A stretch of DNA of 64,000 nucleotides from RGIG9608 sp045602425 (GTDB taxonomy: Bacteria; Bacteroidota; Bacteroidia; Bacteroidales; Paludibacteraceae). Under the pieces are notes generated by a model that saw only the letters and a program-made list of their open reading frames with translations, was not told the origin of the DNA and ran no database searches. The position numbers were made by a program, and so were the translations under genes. Shown one piece after another: positions 22,759-30,426 of the stretch. The stretch lies in contig JAZSBO010000006.1 in NCBI GenBank assembly GCA_045602425.1, positions 124,001 through 188,000 of the forward strand, in the 5' to 3' direction. The first letter of the stretch is position 1. Every line of letters starts with the position of its first letter.

Positions 22759-24762
22759 CTAACCCAAAAATTCACGAATTTTTGCTGCCACTTGTTCAGG
22801 CATAAATCCTAACTTTTCCTCTAAAACCTTATATGGTGCCGAATAACCAAACGAGCTTAAACCATGAACATAACCATCCGTACCAACAAGTCCTTCAAGA
22901 TTCAATGGCAAACCTGCCGTCAAACCAAATCGTTTTATTCCAGAAGGCAAAACCGTTTCTTGATAATCAAGGCTTTGAGTTCTAAACAATCCTTCGGACG
23001 GGATGGATACAACACGAACACGGCGACCTTCGGAACGTAGCATATCCGCTGCATCGCAAAGCGTAGAGACTTCACTTCCAGATGCCAAAAGAACTACCTC
23101 AGGATTTCCATCACACGAAACTACATATCCACCCTTCTCTGCTGCATAATCGTTTTCGGGCAAGTTCTTTACATTCTGACGAGTAAGTATCATGCCTGTA
23201 GGCGAAGTAGTATTTTCCATCATCAATTTATAACATACCGTACATTCGTTAACATCAGCAGGACGCAAAACAAGCATAGAGTTTTTCCCATGATGATTTT
23301 TCAATTTCTCCATTAAACGAATTTGAATCTCTTGTTCTACAGGTTCGTGCGTTGGACCATCTTCTCCTACACGGAACGCATCGTGCGACCAAATAAATTT
23401 CACAGGCAACTCCATCAGTGCAGCCATTCGAATTGCAGGTTTCATATAATCTGAAAAAACAAAGAACGTAGCACAAGCGGCTATTACACCTCCATGCAAA
23501 GCCATCCCGATGCAAACACATGCCATTGTTAATTCCGCAACACCAGCCTGAAGAAAAGCCCCCGAAAAATCACCTTTAACAATAGGTTTTGTAACTTTAA
23601 GAAAACCATCGGTTTTATCAGAATTAGACAAATCAGCACTTGCAACAATCATATTTTCATAGTGTTTTCCTAAAACCGATAAAATACTTGCAGAAGCTGC
23701 GCGTGTAGGCTGATCTGATTTATGAGAAATAGCACTCCAATCTATTTCAGGCATTTTCCCTGCAAAAAAATCCGACATTTTCGAAGCTAACTCAGGATTT
23801 TCTTGCTCCCATTTAGTTTTCTGTTGCAGTTTTTTAGCAATAATTTCTTTTAGTTCAACATCTCTGCGAGCATAAATCTCTTTTGTTTCTTCGAAGAATA
23901 CAAAAGGATTATCAATATCTCCTCCAAGGTTTTTTATTGTATTAACATAAGCATCGCCACCAAGAGGAGCCCCATGCGTTGCACAATTGTTTTCGTAACT
24001 CGAATTATCAGCCTTTCGTGCACCTTTTCCCATCACCGTTCTACCAATTATCAATGTTGGTTTTTCCGATTCTGACTTAGCTTGTATCAATGCTTGACGT
24101 ATTTGAATAGCATCATTACCATCAATTTCTATAACTCGCCAACCCCAAGCCTCGTATTTCATTGCAGTATTCTCACTTGTAACCTCACTTACACTAGTCG
24201 AAAGTTGAACATCGTTAGCATCGTAAAACATGATTAAATTATCCAACCCGAGATGTCCAGCCAAGCGTCCCGCACCTTGCGAAATTTCTTCTTGAATACC
24301 TCCATCTGATATGTAAGCATAGATAGTTTGATTCATAACATCGCCGAATTTTGCTTTCAAAAATTTTGCGGCAATAGCTGCACCAACTGCAAACACATGT
24401 CCTTGCCCTAAAGGACCTGATGTATTTTCAATTCCATGTAAAATATCCAATTCAGGATGTCCGGGTGTAATGCTTCCCCATTGACGAAATTGTTTTAAAT
24501 CTTCCAATGTATATTTTCCTGTACAAGCTAATGCAGAATAAAGCATTGGCGACATATGTCCCGGATCAAGGAAAAATCTATCACGACCTTCCCAATAAGG
24601 ATTCTGCGGGTCATATTCCAAAAATTCCGAAAAAAGTACATTTATAAAATCCGCACCACCCATTGCACCTCCAGGATGTCCCGATTTTGCTTTTTCTACC
24701 ATAGCAACTGCAAGAATACGAATGTTATCTGCCGCTTTGTTCAATTGTTCTAATGTATTCAT
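22759..24762 (-). CDS. tkt: Transketolase
   Basis: A thiamine-diphosphate enzyme that moves two-carbon units in the non-oxidative pentose phosphate pathway. At 667 residues it is full length. Signatures include AKSGHPGGAMGGAD near the N-terminus, the ThDP motif with GDGGIQEEISQGAG-like reading SDGGIQEEISQGAG and YDANDVQL, and the C-terminal GPTHEPVEQ and PSEGLF. Note SDGG in place of the common GDG at the start of the ThDP motif. It lies 11 bp after the DUF6048 gene and closes an operon of seven genes that begins at 28504. Confidence 0.95.
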   Translation of the reverse strand: MNTLEQLNKAADNIRILAVAMVEKAKSGHPGGAMGGADFINVLFSEFLEYDPQNPYWEGRDRFFLDPGHMSPMLYSALACTGKYTLEDLKQFRQWGSITPGHPELDILHGIENTSGPLGQGHVFAVGAAIAAKFLKAKFGDVMNQTIYAYISDGGIQEEISQGAGRLAGHLGLDNLIMFYDANDVQLSTSVSEVTSENTAMKYEAWGWRVIEIDGNDAIQIRQALIQAKSESEKPTLIIGRTVMGKGARKADNSSYENNCATHGAPLGGDAYVNTIKNLGGDIDNPFVFFEETKEIYARRDVELKEIIAKKLQQKTKWEQENPELASKMSDFFAGKMPEIDWSAISHKSDQPTRAASASILSVLGKHYENMIVASADLSNSDKTDGFLKVTKPIVKGDFSGAFLQAGVAELTMACVCIGMALHGGVIAACATFFVFSDYMKPAIRMAALMELPVKFIWSHDAFRVGEDGPTHEPVEQEIQIRLMEKLKNHHGKNSMLVLRPADVNECTVCYKLMMENTTSPTGMILTRQNVKNLPENDYAAEKGGYVVSCDGNPEVVLLASGSEVSTLCDAADMLRSEGRRVRVVSIPSEGLFRTQSLDYQETVLPSGIKRFGLTAGLPLNLEGLVGTDGYVHGLSSFGYSAPYKVLEEKLGFMPEQVAAKIREFLG

Positions 24763-24773
24763 AATTTTATTTT

Positions 24774-25517
24774 TTATTTAAGTTTCTTATTATCATAATT
24801 AAAAGTATAGCCAAATGTATAATTAAACATTACGTTAACTGTATTGTTCTTACCAAAACCAGGTATATACCATAATTGGTTTTTTAGTGATGATTTGGAA
24901 GTATGCGATAATAATCCCAAACGAATATTCCAGCCCATAGTAAAACCCTTTGCCATATTTACTCTTACACCTGCAACCAACTCTGCCCATCCTGCATACA
25001 AATATTTTGGATTTACTTCCAACGGACGACTTACTCCCCAATAATCATCATTGATAATCACACCATCAAGCCCATACTTAAACAACGAAAATCCATATCG
25101 TAACCCGATATAAGGATAACTCCCCATAAAAACTTTTGATTCACCAGTTTTGTTTTTCATCCGTAAGATATTGAAATTTAATCCAAAACGATAGAAAGGT
25201 GCTCTTACTTTATAATGAATATTTTCTTCATTCAATTTATCTGCATAACCAAATCCAACTTCGAATACAGGAAAGAATTTATGCAACAAATCAACATCAA
25301 CAGATGCTTCAAACGAAAGCGTTGATTTATCAATCAAATAACTAATCAACGGCGAAGCCGCATCTAAATGAGCCGAAAATCCATAGAATATTTGTTGTTT
25401 ATTTTTCATCAACGTATCTTGCGATTCTATCGAAATAGAATCAGATTTCTCTTTAGCAAAAAAAGACATTGGCAACAAAGCAAACAGACTAAATACTATA
25501 ATTTTTTCAATACTCAT
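24774..25517 (-). CDS. DUF6048 family outer-membrane-like protein
   Basis: A 247-residue protein with a signal peptide (residues 1-21, cleavage near SFFAKE) and alternating hydrophobic/polar strands with aromatic ends (FYGFSAHLDA, FEVGFGYADK, YIGLRYGFSLF, GWNIRLGLLSH, YTFGYTFNYD), consistent with a beta-barrel in the outer membrane. It matches DUF6048, usually found directly after DUF6452 in Bacteroidetes, as here with one base between them. Function is unknown. Confidence 0.75.
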   Translation of the reverse strand: MSIEKIIVFSLFALLPMSFFAKEKSDSISIESQDTLMKNKQQIFYGFSAHLDAASPLISYLIDKSTLSFEASVDVDLLHKFFPVFEVGFGYADKLNEENIHYKVRAPFYRFGLNFNILRMKNKTGESKVFMGSYPYIGLRYGFSLFKYGLDGVIINDDYWGVSRPLEVNPKYLYAGWAELVAGVRVNMAKGFTMGWNIRLGLLSHTSKSSLKNQLWYIPGFGKNNTVNVMFNYTFGYTFNYDNKKLK

Positions 25518-25518
25518 C

Positions 25519-25998
25519 TCAATCGGCTTTGTAATAAATTTCTACATGTGTTGCTTTTACGTTAATTACTTCGGGGATACGAATAATTGTCGAATCAATA
25601 CGATGATTTGTTGGAACAACTTCTTTTATGTTGGCAAAAACCACACATCCACATTCCATCGACAAATAATTATCCGTATTTTCATGTAAAATAGTCAATG
25701 TATCGTAAAATCCATTTGCATATAAAACAAATTGAGATTCATTTTTTGTTTTTCTCAAAGGCAAATCAAATACATTTATCTGTTTTTTATCATACAAAAT
25801 TGAATCATTATCTACACCATAAACCGTTATACTATCGGGAACAAAATCTGTAATCACATACGTTTCTTCTTCAGCATCAAATTTTGTTTGAAACAATTTC
25901 ACACCCATCGCTACGTAACGCTCTTGACGACATTCACCGTCATTATTACAAGCTACAAATAAAGGTAACACTACAAGTAAAACAAACAATTTTCGCAT
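25519..25998 (-). CDS. DUF6452 family lipoprotein
   Basis: A 159-residue protein starting MRKLFVLLVVLPLFVAC, a clear lipobox, followed by CNNDGECRQERYVAMGV. The rest has beta-rich patterns, including LPLRKTKNESQFVLYANGF and CGCVVFANI, matching DUF6452. An ATG 15 bp upstream would overlap the nitroreductase gene and adds residues before the signal peptide, so 25998 was preferred. Its neighbour is its usual partner DUF6048; the two may form an envelope pair of unknown role. Confidence 0.75.
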   Translation of the reverse strand: MRKLFVLLVVLPLFVACNNDGECRQERYVAMGVKLFQTKFDAEEETYVITDFVPDSITVYGVDNDSILYDKKQINVFDLPLRKTKNESQFVLYANGFYDTLTILHENTDNYLSMECGCVVFANIKEVVPTNHRIDSTIIRIPEVINVKATHVEIYYKAD

Positions 25999-25999
25999 A

Positions 26000-26503
26000 C
26001 TAAATATATTCAACTACCTCCTCTATCGATTTGCGTTTTTTTTCTATCATATCTACATCAGGATATCCAACAGGAATCATTGCTATTGGTTCCATATTTT
26101 CAGGCAAACTTAATACCTCTGAACATTTTTTTGCATCGAAATTACAAATCCAACACGTCCCTAAACCTAATTCCGTTGCAGCCAATACAATATGTTCTAC
26201 AGCTATTGCTACATCTATATCACAATGATCTTTGCCATCGCTACGTTTCCACGATGTAGTATGATTTCCACAAGCAACAATACAAACAGGTGCAGTTTTA
26301 AACCATTCTCGTGAATAAGTTTCACTTAATTTATCCAATAGTTGTTTATTTGTAACCACAAAAAATTTCCATGGCTGAAAATTCACTGCCGAAGGAGCTA
26401 AACGAGCAACTTCCAAAATTCTTTCTATCTTCTCAAGTTCTACCGCTTGACTTTTAAAAGCACGAACTGAAAATCGGCTCTTAACCAAATCAAAAAAACT
26501 CAT
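26000..26503 (-). CDS. Nitroreductase family FMN-dependent protein
   Basis: A 167-residue single-domain nitroreductase-fold protein. The start has the FMN-binding pattern SRFSVRAFKSQAVE, followed by ARLAPSAVNFQPWKFFVV, and later IVLAATELGLGTCWIC and IPVGYPD. These proteins reduce nitro compounds, quinones or flavins with NAD(P)H; the natural substrate here cannot be named. It lies within the operon 28504-22759, 3 bp after the coiled-coil membrane protein gene. Confidence 0.88.
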   Translation of the reverse strand: MSFFDLVKSRFSVRAFKSQAVELEKIERILEVARLAPSAVNFQPWKFFVVTNKQLLDKLSETYSREWFKTAPVCIVACGNHTTSWKRSDGKDHCDIDVAIAVEHIVLAATELGLGTCWICNFDAKKCSEVLSLPENMEPIAMIPVGYPDVDMIEKKRKSIEEVVEYI

Positions 26504-26506
26504 ATT

Positions 26507-27028
26507 TCAATAATTAAGTTTAACTTCTTCTCGAATAAAATCAATAGCAACTTTCGATGGTGGATTTTTCGATTCACTATATGCTTTAATCATAAATTCA
26601 GCCATTTTTATTGCAGCATCCGAACTTTCAAATTGAGCAGCAGACAGATTTATTAATTTCACCAAACTCTCTTTCGCATTGCATACCAACATCCAAGCAT
26701 CACAAGACACATACAATTGTTGCGTAACATTATGTTCAAATTCTTCACGAATTTGTTTCAAAAGAGCAGTTTGCAACTGCAAGCAATTCATTTTTGTAAG
26801 ATTCTGTCGCATAAGAATCGAATTGGGTTGAATGCGTTCCAAAAACAAAACCATGCGTTCGTAAGCACGCAAGGTTGCCGAAAGTTTCTGATTATTATTT
26901 TGTTTTTTCAACTCAAAAGCTAGAATTTCATTTTCATTCCGTAACGTTTTTTTCAAAATCAGCCAAACAGCAATCAACAACACAACTGAAGGCAACGTAA
27001 ATGCTAAAATATTCAGCAACAAGTCCAT
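26507..27028 (-). CDS. Conserved membrane-anchored protein of unknown function
   Basis: A 173-residue protein with one N-terminal membrane segment (residues about 5-26, LAFTLPSVVLLIAVWLIL) and a cytoplasmic helical body that includes RAYERMVLFLERIQP, LLKQIREEFEHNVTQQLYVS and a C-terminal FIREEVKLNY. I recall similar small proteins across Bacteroidetes (possibly DUF7935), but cannot confirm the family. It sits between a glycosyltransferase and a nitroreductase gene, with gaps of 10 and 3 bp. Confidence 0.7.
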   Translation of the reverse strand: MDLLLNILAFTLPSVVLLIAVWLILKKTLRNENEILAFELKKQNNNQKLSATLRAYERMVLFLERIQPNSILMRQNLTKMNCLQLQTALLKQIREEFEHNVTQQLYVSCDAWMLVCNAKESLVKLINLSAAQFESSDAAIKMAEFMIKAYSESKNPPSKVAIDFIREEVKLNY

Positions 27029-27038
27029 AATTTTCTAT

Positions 27039-27989
27039 TTAGATTTCTTTTGCAATTTTATAATTATTCCGCTCACCCGAACTTCGAGATATCAATTCGC
27101 CCAAGAATCCGGTTAAAAACATCTGCACACCAATAATCATCATCGTCAAAGCCAAATAAAAATACGGCAAATCCGTTACCAACGGAGCTCTTTCTCCTGC
27201 AATAATTGCCGAAAGTTTTATACCACCAACTACAACAACAGCAATAAATCCCACTAAAAAAACAAAACTTCCCCAAAGTCCAAAAAAGTGCATTGGTGTT
27301 TTTCCGAATTTTGCTAAAAACCAAAGCGAAAACAAATCAAGATAACCATGCACAAAACGATTTAATCCAAATTTTGAAACACCATATTTTCGTGCTTGGT
27401 GCTGAACTATTTTTTCTCCTATTTTCACAAATCCTGCATTTTTTGCTAAATATGGTATATAACGATGCATTTCGCCATAAACCTCAATATTTTTTACCAC
27501 GTCATTGCGATAAGCTTTCAATCCACAATTCATATCATGCAATTTCAGACCTGTTACCCTACGTGCTATTGCATTATATATTTTCGAAGGAATATTTTTC
27601 GAAAACGTACCATCGTAGCGTTTCTTTTTCCAACCAGATACTAAATCATATCCTTCTTCTTTTATCATTCTATACAATTCAGGAATTTCGTCAGGCGAAT
27701 CCTGTAAATCGGCATCCATCGTAATCACGACATCTCCTTTTGCACGTTCAAAGCCACAAAACAAGGCAGGAGATTTACCATAATTACACGGGAAACGAAC
27801 CGCTCGGATCTCTTCATTTTCTTTTGCCAACGACTCAATTACCTCCCACGAATTATCAGTACTTCCATCATTCACAAACAAAACTTCAAACGAAAAGCCT
27901 TTTTCTTTCAACACTCTTTTTATCCATGTAAAAAGTTCAACTAACGAATCAGCTTCGTTATACAACGGAATAACAACAGATATATCCAT
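27039..27989 (-). CDS. Family 2 glycosyltransferase, polyprenyl-phosphate type
   Basis: A 316-residue GT2 enzyme resembling dolichyl/undecaprenyl-phosphate sugar transferases. The catalytic domain shows VVIPLYNEADSLVEL, FVNDGSTDNSW, DADLQDSPDE (the DxD metal site) and GLKAYR. Two membrane helices follow (about 235-257 and 270-292), the arrangement of DPM1/GtrB/ArnC-like enzymes that load a sugar onto the lipid carrier at the cytoplasmic face. The sugar is unknown. It is 8 bp downstream of the DUF4199 gene. Confidence 0.9.
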   Translation of the reverse strand: MDISVVIPLYNEADSLVELFTWIKRVLKEKGFSFEVLFVNDGSTDNSWEVIESLAKENEEIRAVRFPCNYGKSPALFCGFERAKGDVVITMDADLQDSPDEIPELYRMIKEEGYDLVSGWKKKRYDGTFSKNIPSKIYNAIARRVTGLKLHDMNCGLKAYRNDVVKNIEVYGEMHRYIPYLAKNAGFVKIGEKIVQHQARKYGVSKFGLNRFVHGYLDLFSLWFLAKFGKTPMHFFGLWGSFVFLVGFIAVVVVGGIKLSAIIAGERAPLVTDLPYFYLALTMMIIGVQMFLTGFLGELISRSSGERNNYKIAKEI

Positions 27990-27997
27990 AACGCAAA

Positions 27998-28504
27998 TTA
28001 ATTTTCAACAATACTTTTTTCTTTTCGTACAAAAAATGCGACAACAAAAGATACAACAATTCCAACCATAACATTTACCCAAAGATATTGCATAGCCATA
28101 CCAATTGGTGTTAGCATTTGTTTTACAGATTCTACCAATTCATCTGTAATTGGAAACGATAGTTGCTCCATCATCAACATCATCTGATTAAATAAGTTCC
28201 TTAAAAAATCTGTATCCACAAAACGGAAATAAAAGAACTTAAACGCCGACGAAATCATTGAAGCATAAAAAAACAGTTGAATTCCATAAGAGAATGCCTG
28301 CCCATAAGTCATTACTCCATTACAAACATCCTCTCTACATTTTTTTGCAAAGAAAAAGACAAGGTATGGGATAGAAAAAACACACAACATTCTTACAATA
28401 CTCAACCAAACATCTGTTATTTGCGAAAGGAAGAAATTCAAGATAAAAACTACGCCAAGAAGCAAGCCATAATACATCGAATGTTTTATTACATCAGGTT
28501 TCAT
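27998..28504 (-). CDS. DUF4199 domain membrane protein
   Basis: A 168-residue protein with four membrane segments and the family pattern MKPDVIKHSMYYGLLLG, MTYGQAFSYGIQLFFYASMI and a C-terminal VVSFVVAFFVRKE. DUF4199 is widespread in Bacteroidetes and of unknown function, and is often encoded before a family 2 glycosyltransferase, as here. A longer frame from 28597 runs through the promoter TATCTTTG at 28531-28524 and was rejected. It is the first gene of a seven-gene operon. Confidence 0.82.
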   Translation of the reverse strand: MKPDVIKHSMYYGLLLGVVFILNFFLSQITDVWLSIVRMLCVFSIPYLVFFFAKKCREDVCNGVMTYGQAFSYGIQLFFYASMISSAFKFFYFRFVDTDFLRNLFNQMMLMMEQLSFPITDELVESVKQMLTPIGMAMQYLWVNVMVGIVVSFVVAFFVRKEKSIVEN

Positions 28505-28523
28505 CGTTTTTCTTTTTGAAAAA

Positions 28524-28531
28524 CAAAGATA
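28524..28531 (-). promoter_or_regulatory. Promoter -7 element (TATCTTTG) of the DUF4199-tkt operon
   Basis: On the minus strand TATCTTTG matches TAnnTTTG and lies 19 bp before the ATG at 28504; TTTG with a 16-nt gap is a possible -33 element. Confidence 0.6.
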
Positions 28532-28623
28532 CTCTGAAAAACGCAAACAAAAAAGCATTATTAAAAAAAACGAAATAAATGAACCCAATCCCAGCAAAAG
28601 TTTAATTTATATTAAAAAAACAT

Positions 28624-28631
28624 TATTTTTG
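28624..28631 (+). promoter_or_regulatory. Promoter -7 element (TATTTTTG) of the lipoprotein-OmpA operon
   Basis: TATTTTTG ends 28 bp before the ATG at 28660. A TTTA 19 nt upstream stands near the -33 position. The promoter is divergent from that at 28531-28524. Confidence 0.6.
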
Positions 28632-28659
28632 TTGAAAAATTTTATAAATATTCACAACT

Positions 28660-30426
28660 ATGAAGAAAATTATTTTTTCAATGACATTCATCTTTCTACT
28701 GACATTAAGTAGTTGTAAAGATGATATTCAAAATGCAAATCTTGATATAAATTACAACACATCTTTAGGGTTACCTATCGGGAAAGCGAACTTTAACATT
28801 GCCGATATTCTTGAGAAAAATTACGAAGGAGATGAGTTGTACGCTGATGGTTCTTCACGGTATTTTTTCAAAATGAAAGATAGCACAGGTTTTTCACTCC
28901 GCAACATTGAGCTGTTACCTAAAGGGGCGACAGTTTCTGCTGGCGAAGATTTTTTATTTCAAGATGCATTAAATGGACTCTCAATCCCTTCAGGAGGATT
29001 GACTATAAACCCTTCTCTAATACCAGAAAACAACAGAACTATAAATATTACAAGCAAAAAATTTATTGACTTTTCGTTACAAACATCTGGTTCTGAAGAA
29101 CGTATTGATAGTGCAGGGATAGAACATTCCGAACTTTTTATTCGTCTAAACAAACCTTCAGGACTCAACATTACAATTAAAAAATTCAAAATAAAATTTC
29201 CTATTGTCGATTACGAGACAAGAGATACAATCTTTATCGAACTCCCTAATGCGACATACCCTTCGACACCAAGTTTTGACACCGACTACACATTTTCTAT
29301 CAACGACTTTATGGTAGCAATAGAAGACAATCCCCTTGACCCATCAAAAGGAGGATTCACGTTTGAAGTAAACATCGAAGCTGTAGTTGAAAATGGGATA
29401 TTATACTCTACCGATGCCATCGGCTACGATGTAACCTATACGATTTTCAGCCATAAAGTAGTATATGGAGAATTTGCACCAGATCCAGCTTTAGCTCGTA
29501 CAAGAGCACAGATTAATTTCAATCTATTACGTGACATAAACAACGATAAAACAGAAGGTTTATTGCTATTTGATAATGCAGAAATTACACTTACATTGAA
29601 AAACTACGATATAGGAATGAACGTTAACCTTACACTTGATAGTGTAAAAGGATTTAAGCGTGATCATCCTGAAGATGGTTTCATATATGGGAAATTTGAT
29701 AATGGGCATAATTATAGTTTATCAAAAAATTTCCCAACACGTCCTGAAATTCCATTTTCAAACATACCAAGTGTACTTACATTAAAACTTAACAAAGAAG
29801 ATGGCGAAATTCATAATTTCTTCCAAAAAGATTTTATGTCCGATCGATTTGAATTTATATTTTCAGTAGGTAGCGTATCTAATACTACACCTTACCCGAT
29901 ATTCATAACTAACGAAGCTCGTATAGATTGTAGTGTGGATTACACAATTCCTCTCAACCTACGTCCAGAATCTTTTTACAAATATACAGATACTATTCAG
30001 GGTTTTCAAGAAAGTCTAAACGAAGGCATTTTTCAATATATTGATAGTGCGGTTCTACATATTGGTTTAGAAAACGGATTACCTATTGGGGCAAAACTTT
30101 CATTGCAACTTATTGACGAAAATGGTCAAAAAATAGATTCAGAATTAAATAAAAATGAATTCTATATACCAAAAGCAAAAACAAACCAAGCTGGTGAGGT
30201 CGAAAATCTATCAATAACATCTAAAAATTTTGAAGTTATTGTTACTCCAACAACTATGGACGACCTAAAAAATGCAGCACATCTATTATATACTGTACAC
30301 GCTTACAACGAAGATGTGACAGATAATATTTGTTTTAAAGAAGACAATCGATTTAACCTTATTTTAAGCCTTTTTGCAAAAGGTGGATTTAAAGGCAACT
30401 TAACAAATAACGAATCAGAACAATGA
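28660..30426 (+). CDS. Large lipoprotein of unknown function
   Basis: A 588-residue protein starting MKKIIFSMTFIFLLTLSSC with a lipobox (LSSC, Cys 19), so it is expected to be lipidated and exported. The mature part looks beta-rich, with repeated short segments such as ISIPSGGLTINPSLIPENN-like turns and ATITLTLKNYDI-like strands, but no domain I can name. Its stop overlaps the start of the OmpA-family gene by 4 bp (ATGA), so the two are translated together and probably act together in the outer membrane. Confidence 0.75.
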   Translation: MKKIIFSMTFIFLLTLSSCKDDIQNANLDINYNTSLGLPIGKANFNIADILEKNYEGDELYADGSSRYFFKMKDSTGFSLRNIELLPKGATVSAGEDFLFQDALNGLSIPSGGLTINPSLIPENNRTINITSKKFIDFSLQTSGSEERIDSAGIEHSELFIRLNKPSGLNITIKKFKIKFPIVDYETRDTIFIELPNATYPSTPSFDTDYTFSINDFMVAIEDNPLDPSKGGFTFEVNIEAVVENGILYSTDAIGYDVTYTIFSHKVVYGEFAPDPALARTRAQINFNLLRDINNDKTEGLLLFDNAEITLTLKNYDIGMNVNLTLDSVKGFKRDHPEDGFIYGKFDNGHNYSLSKNFPTRPEIPFSNIPSVLTLKLNKEDGEIHNFFQKDFMSDRFEFIFSVGSVSNTTPYPIFITNEARIDCSVDYTIPLNLRPESFYKYTDTIQGFQESLNEGIFQYIDSAVLHIGLENGLPIGAKLSLQLIDENGQKIDSELNKNEFYIPKAKTNQAGEVENLSITSKNFEVIVTPTTMDDLKNAAHLLYTVHAYNEDVTDNICFKEDNRFNLILSLFAKGGFKGNLTNNESEQ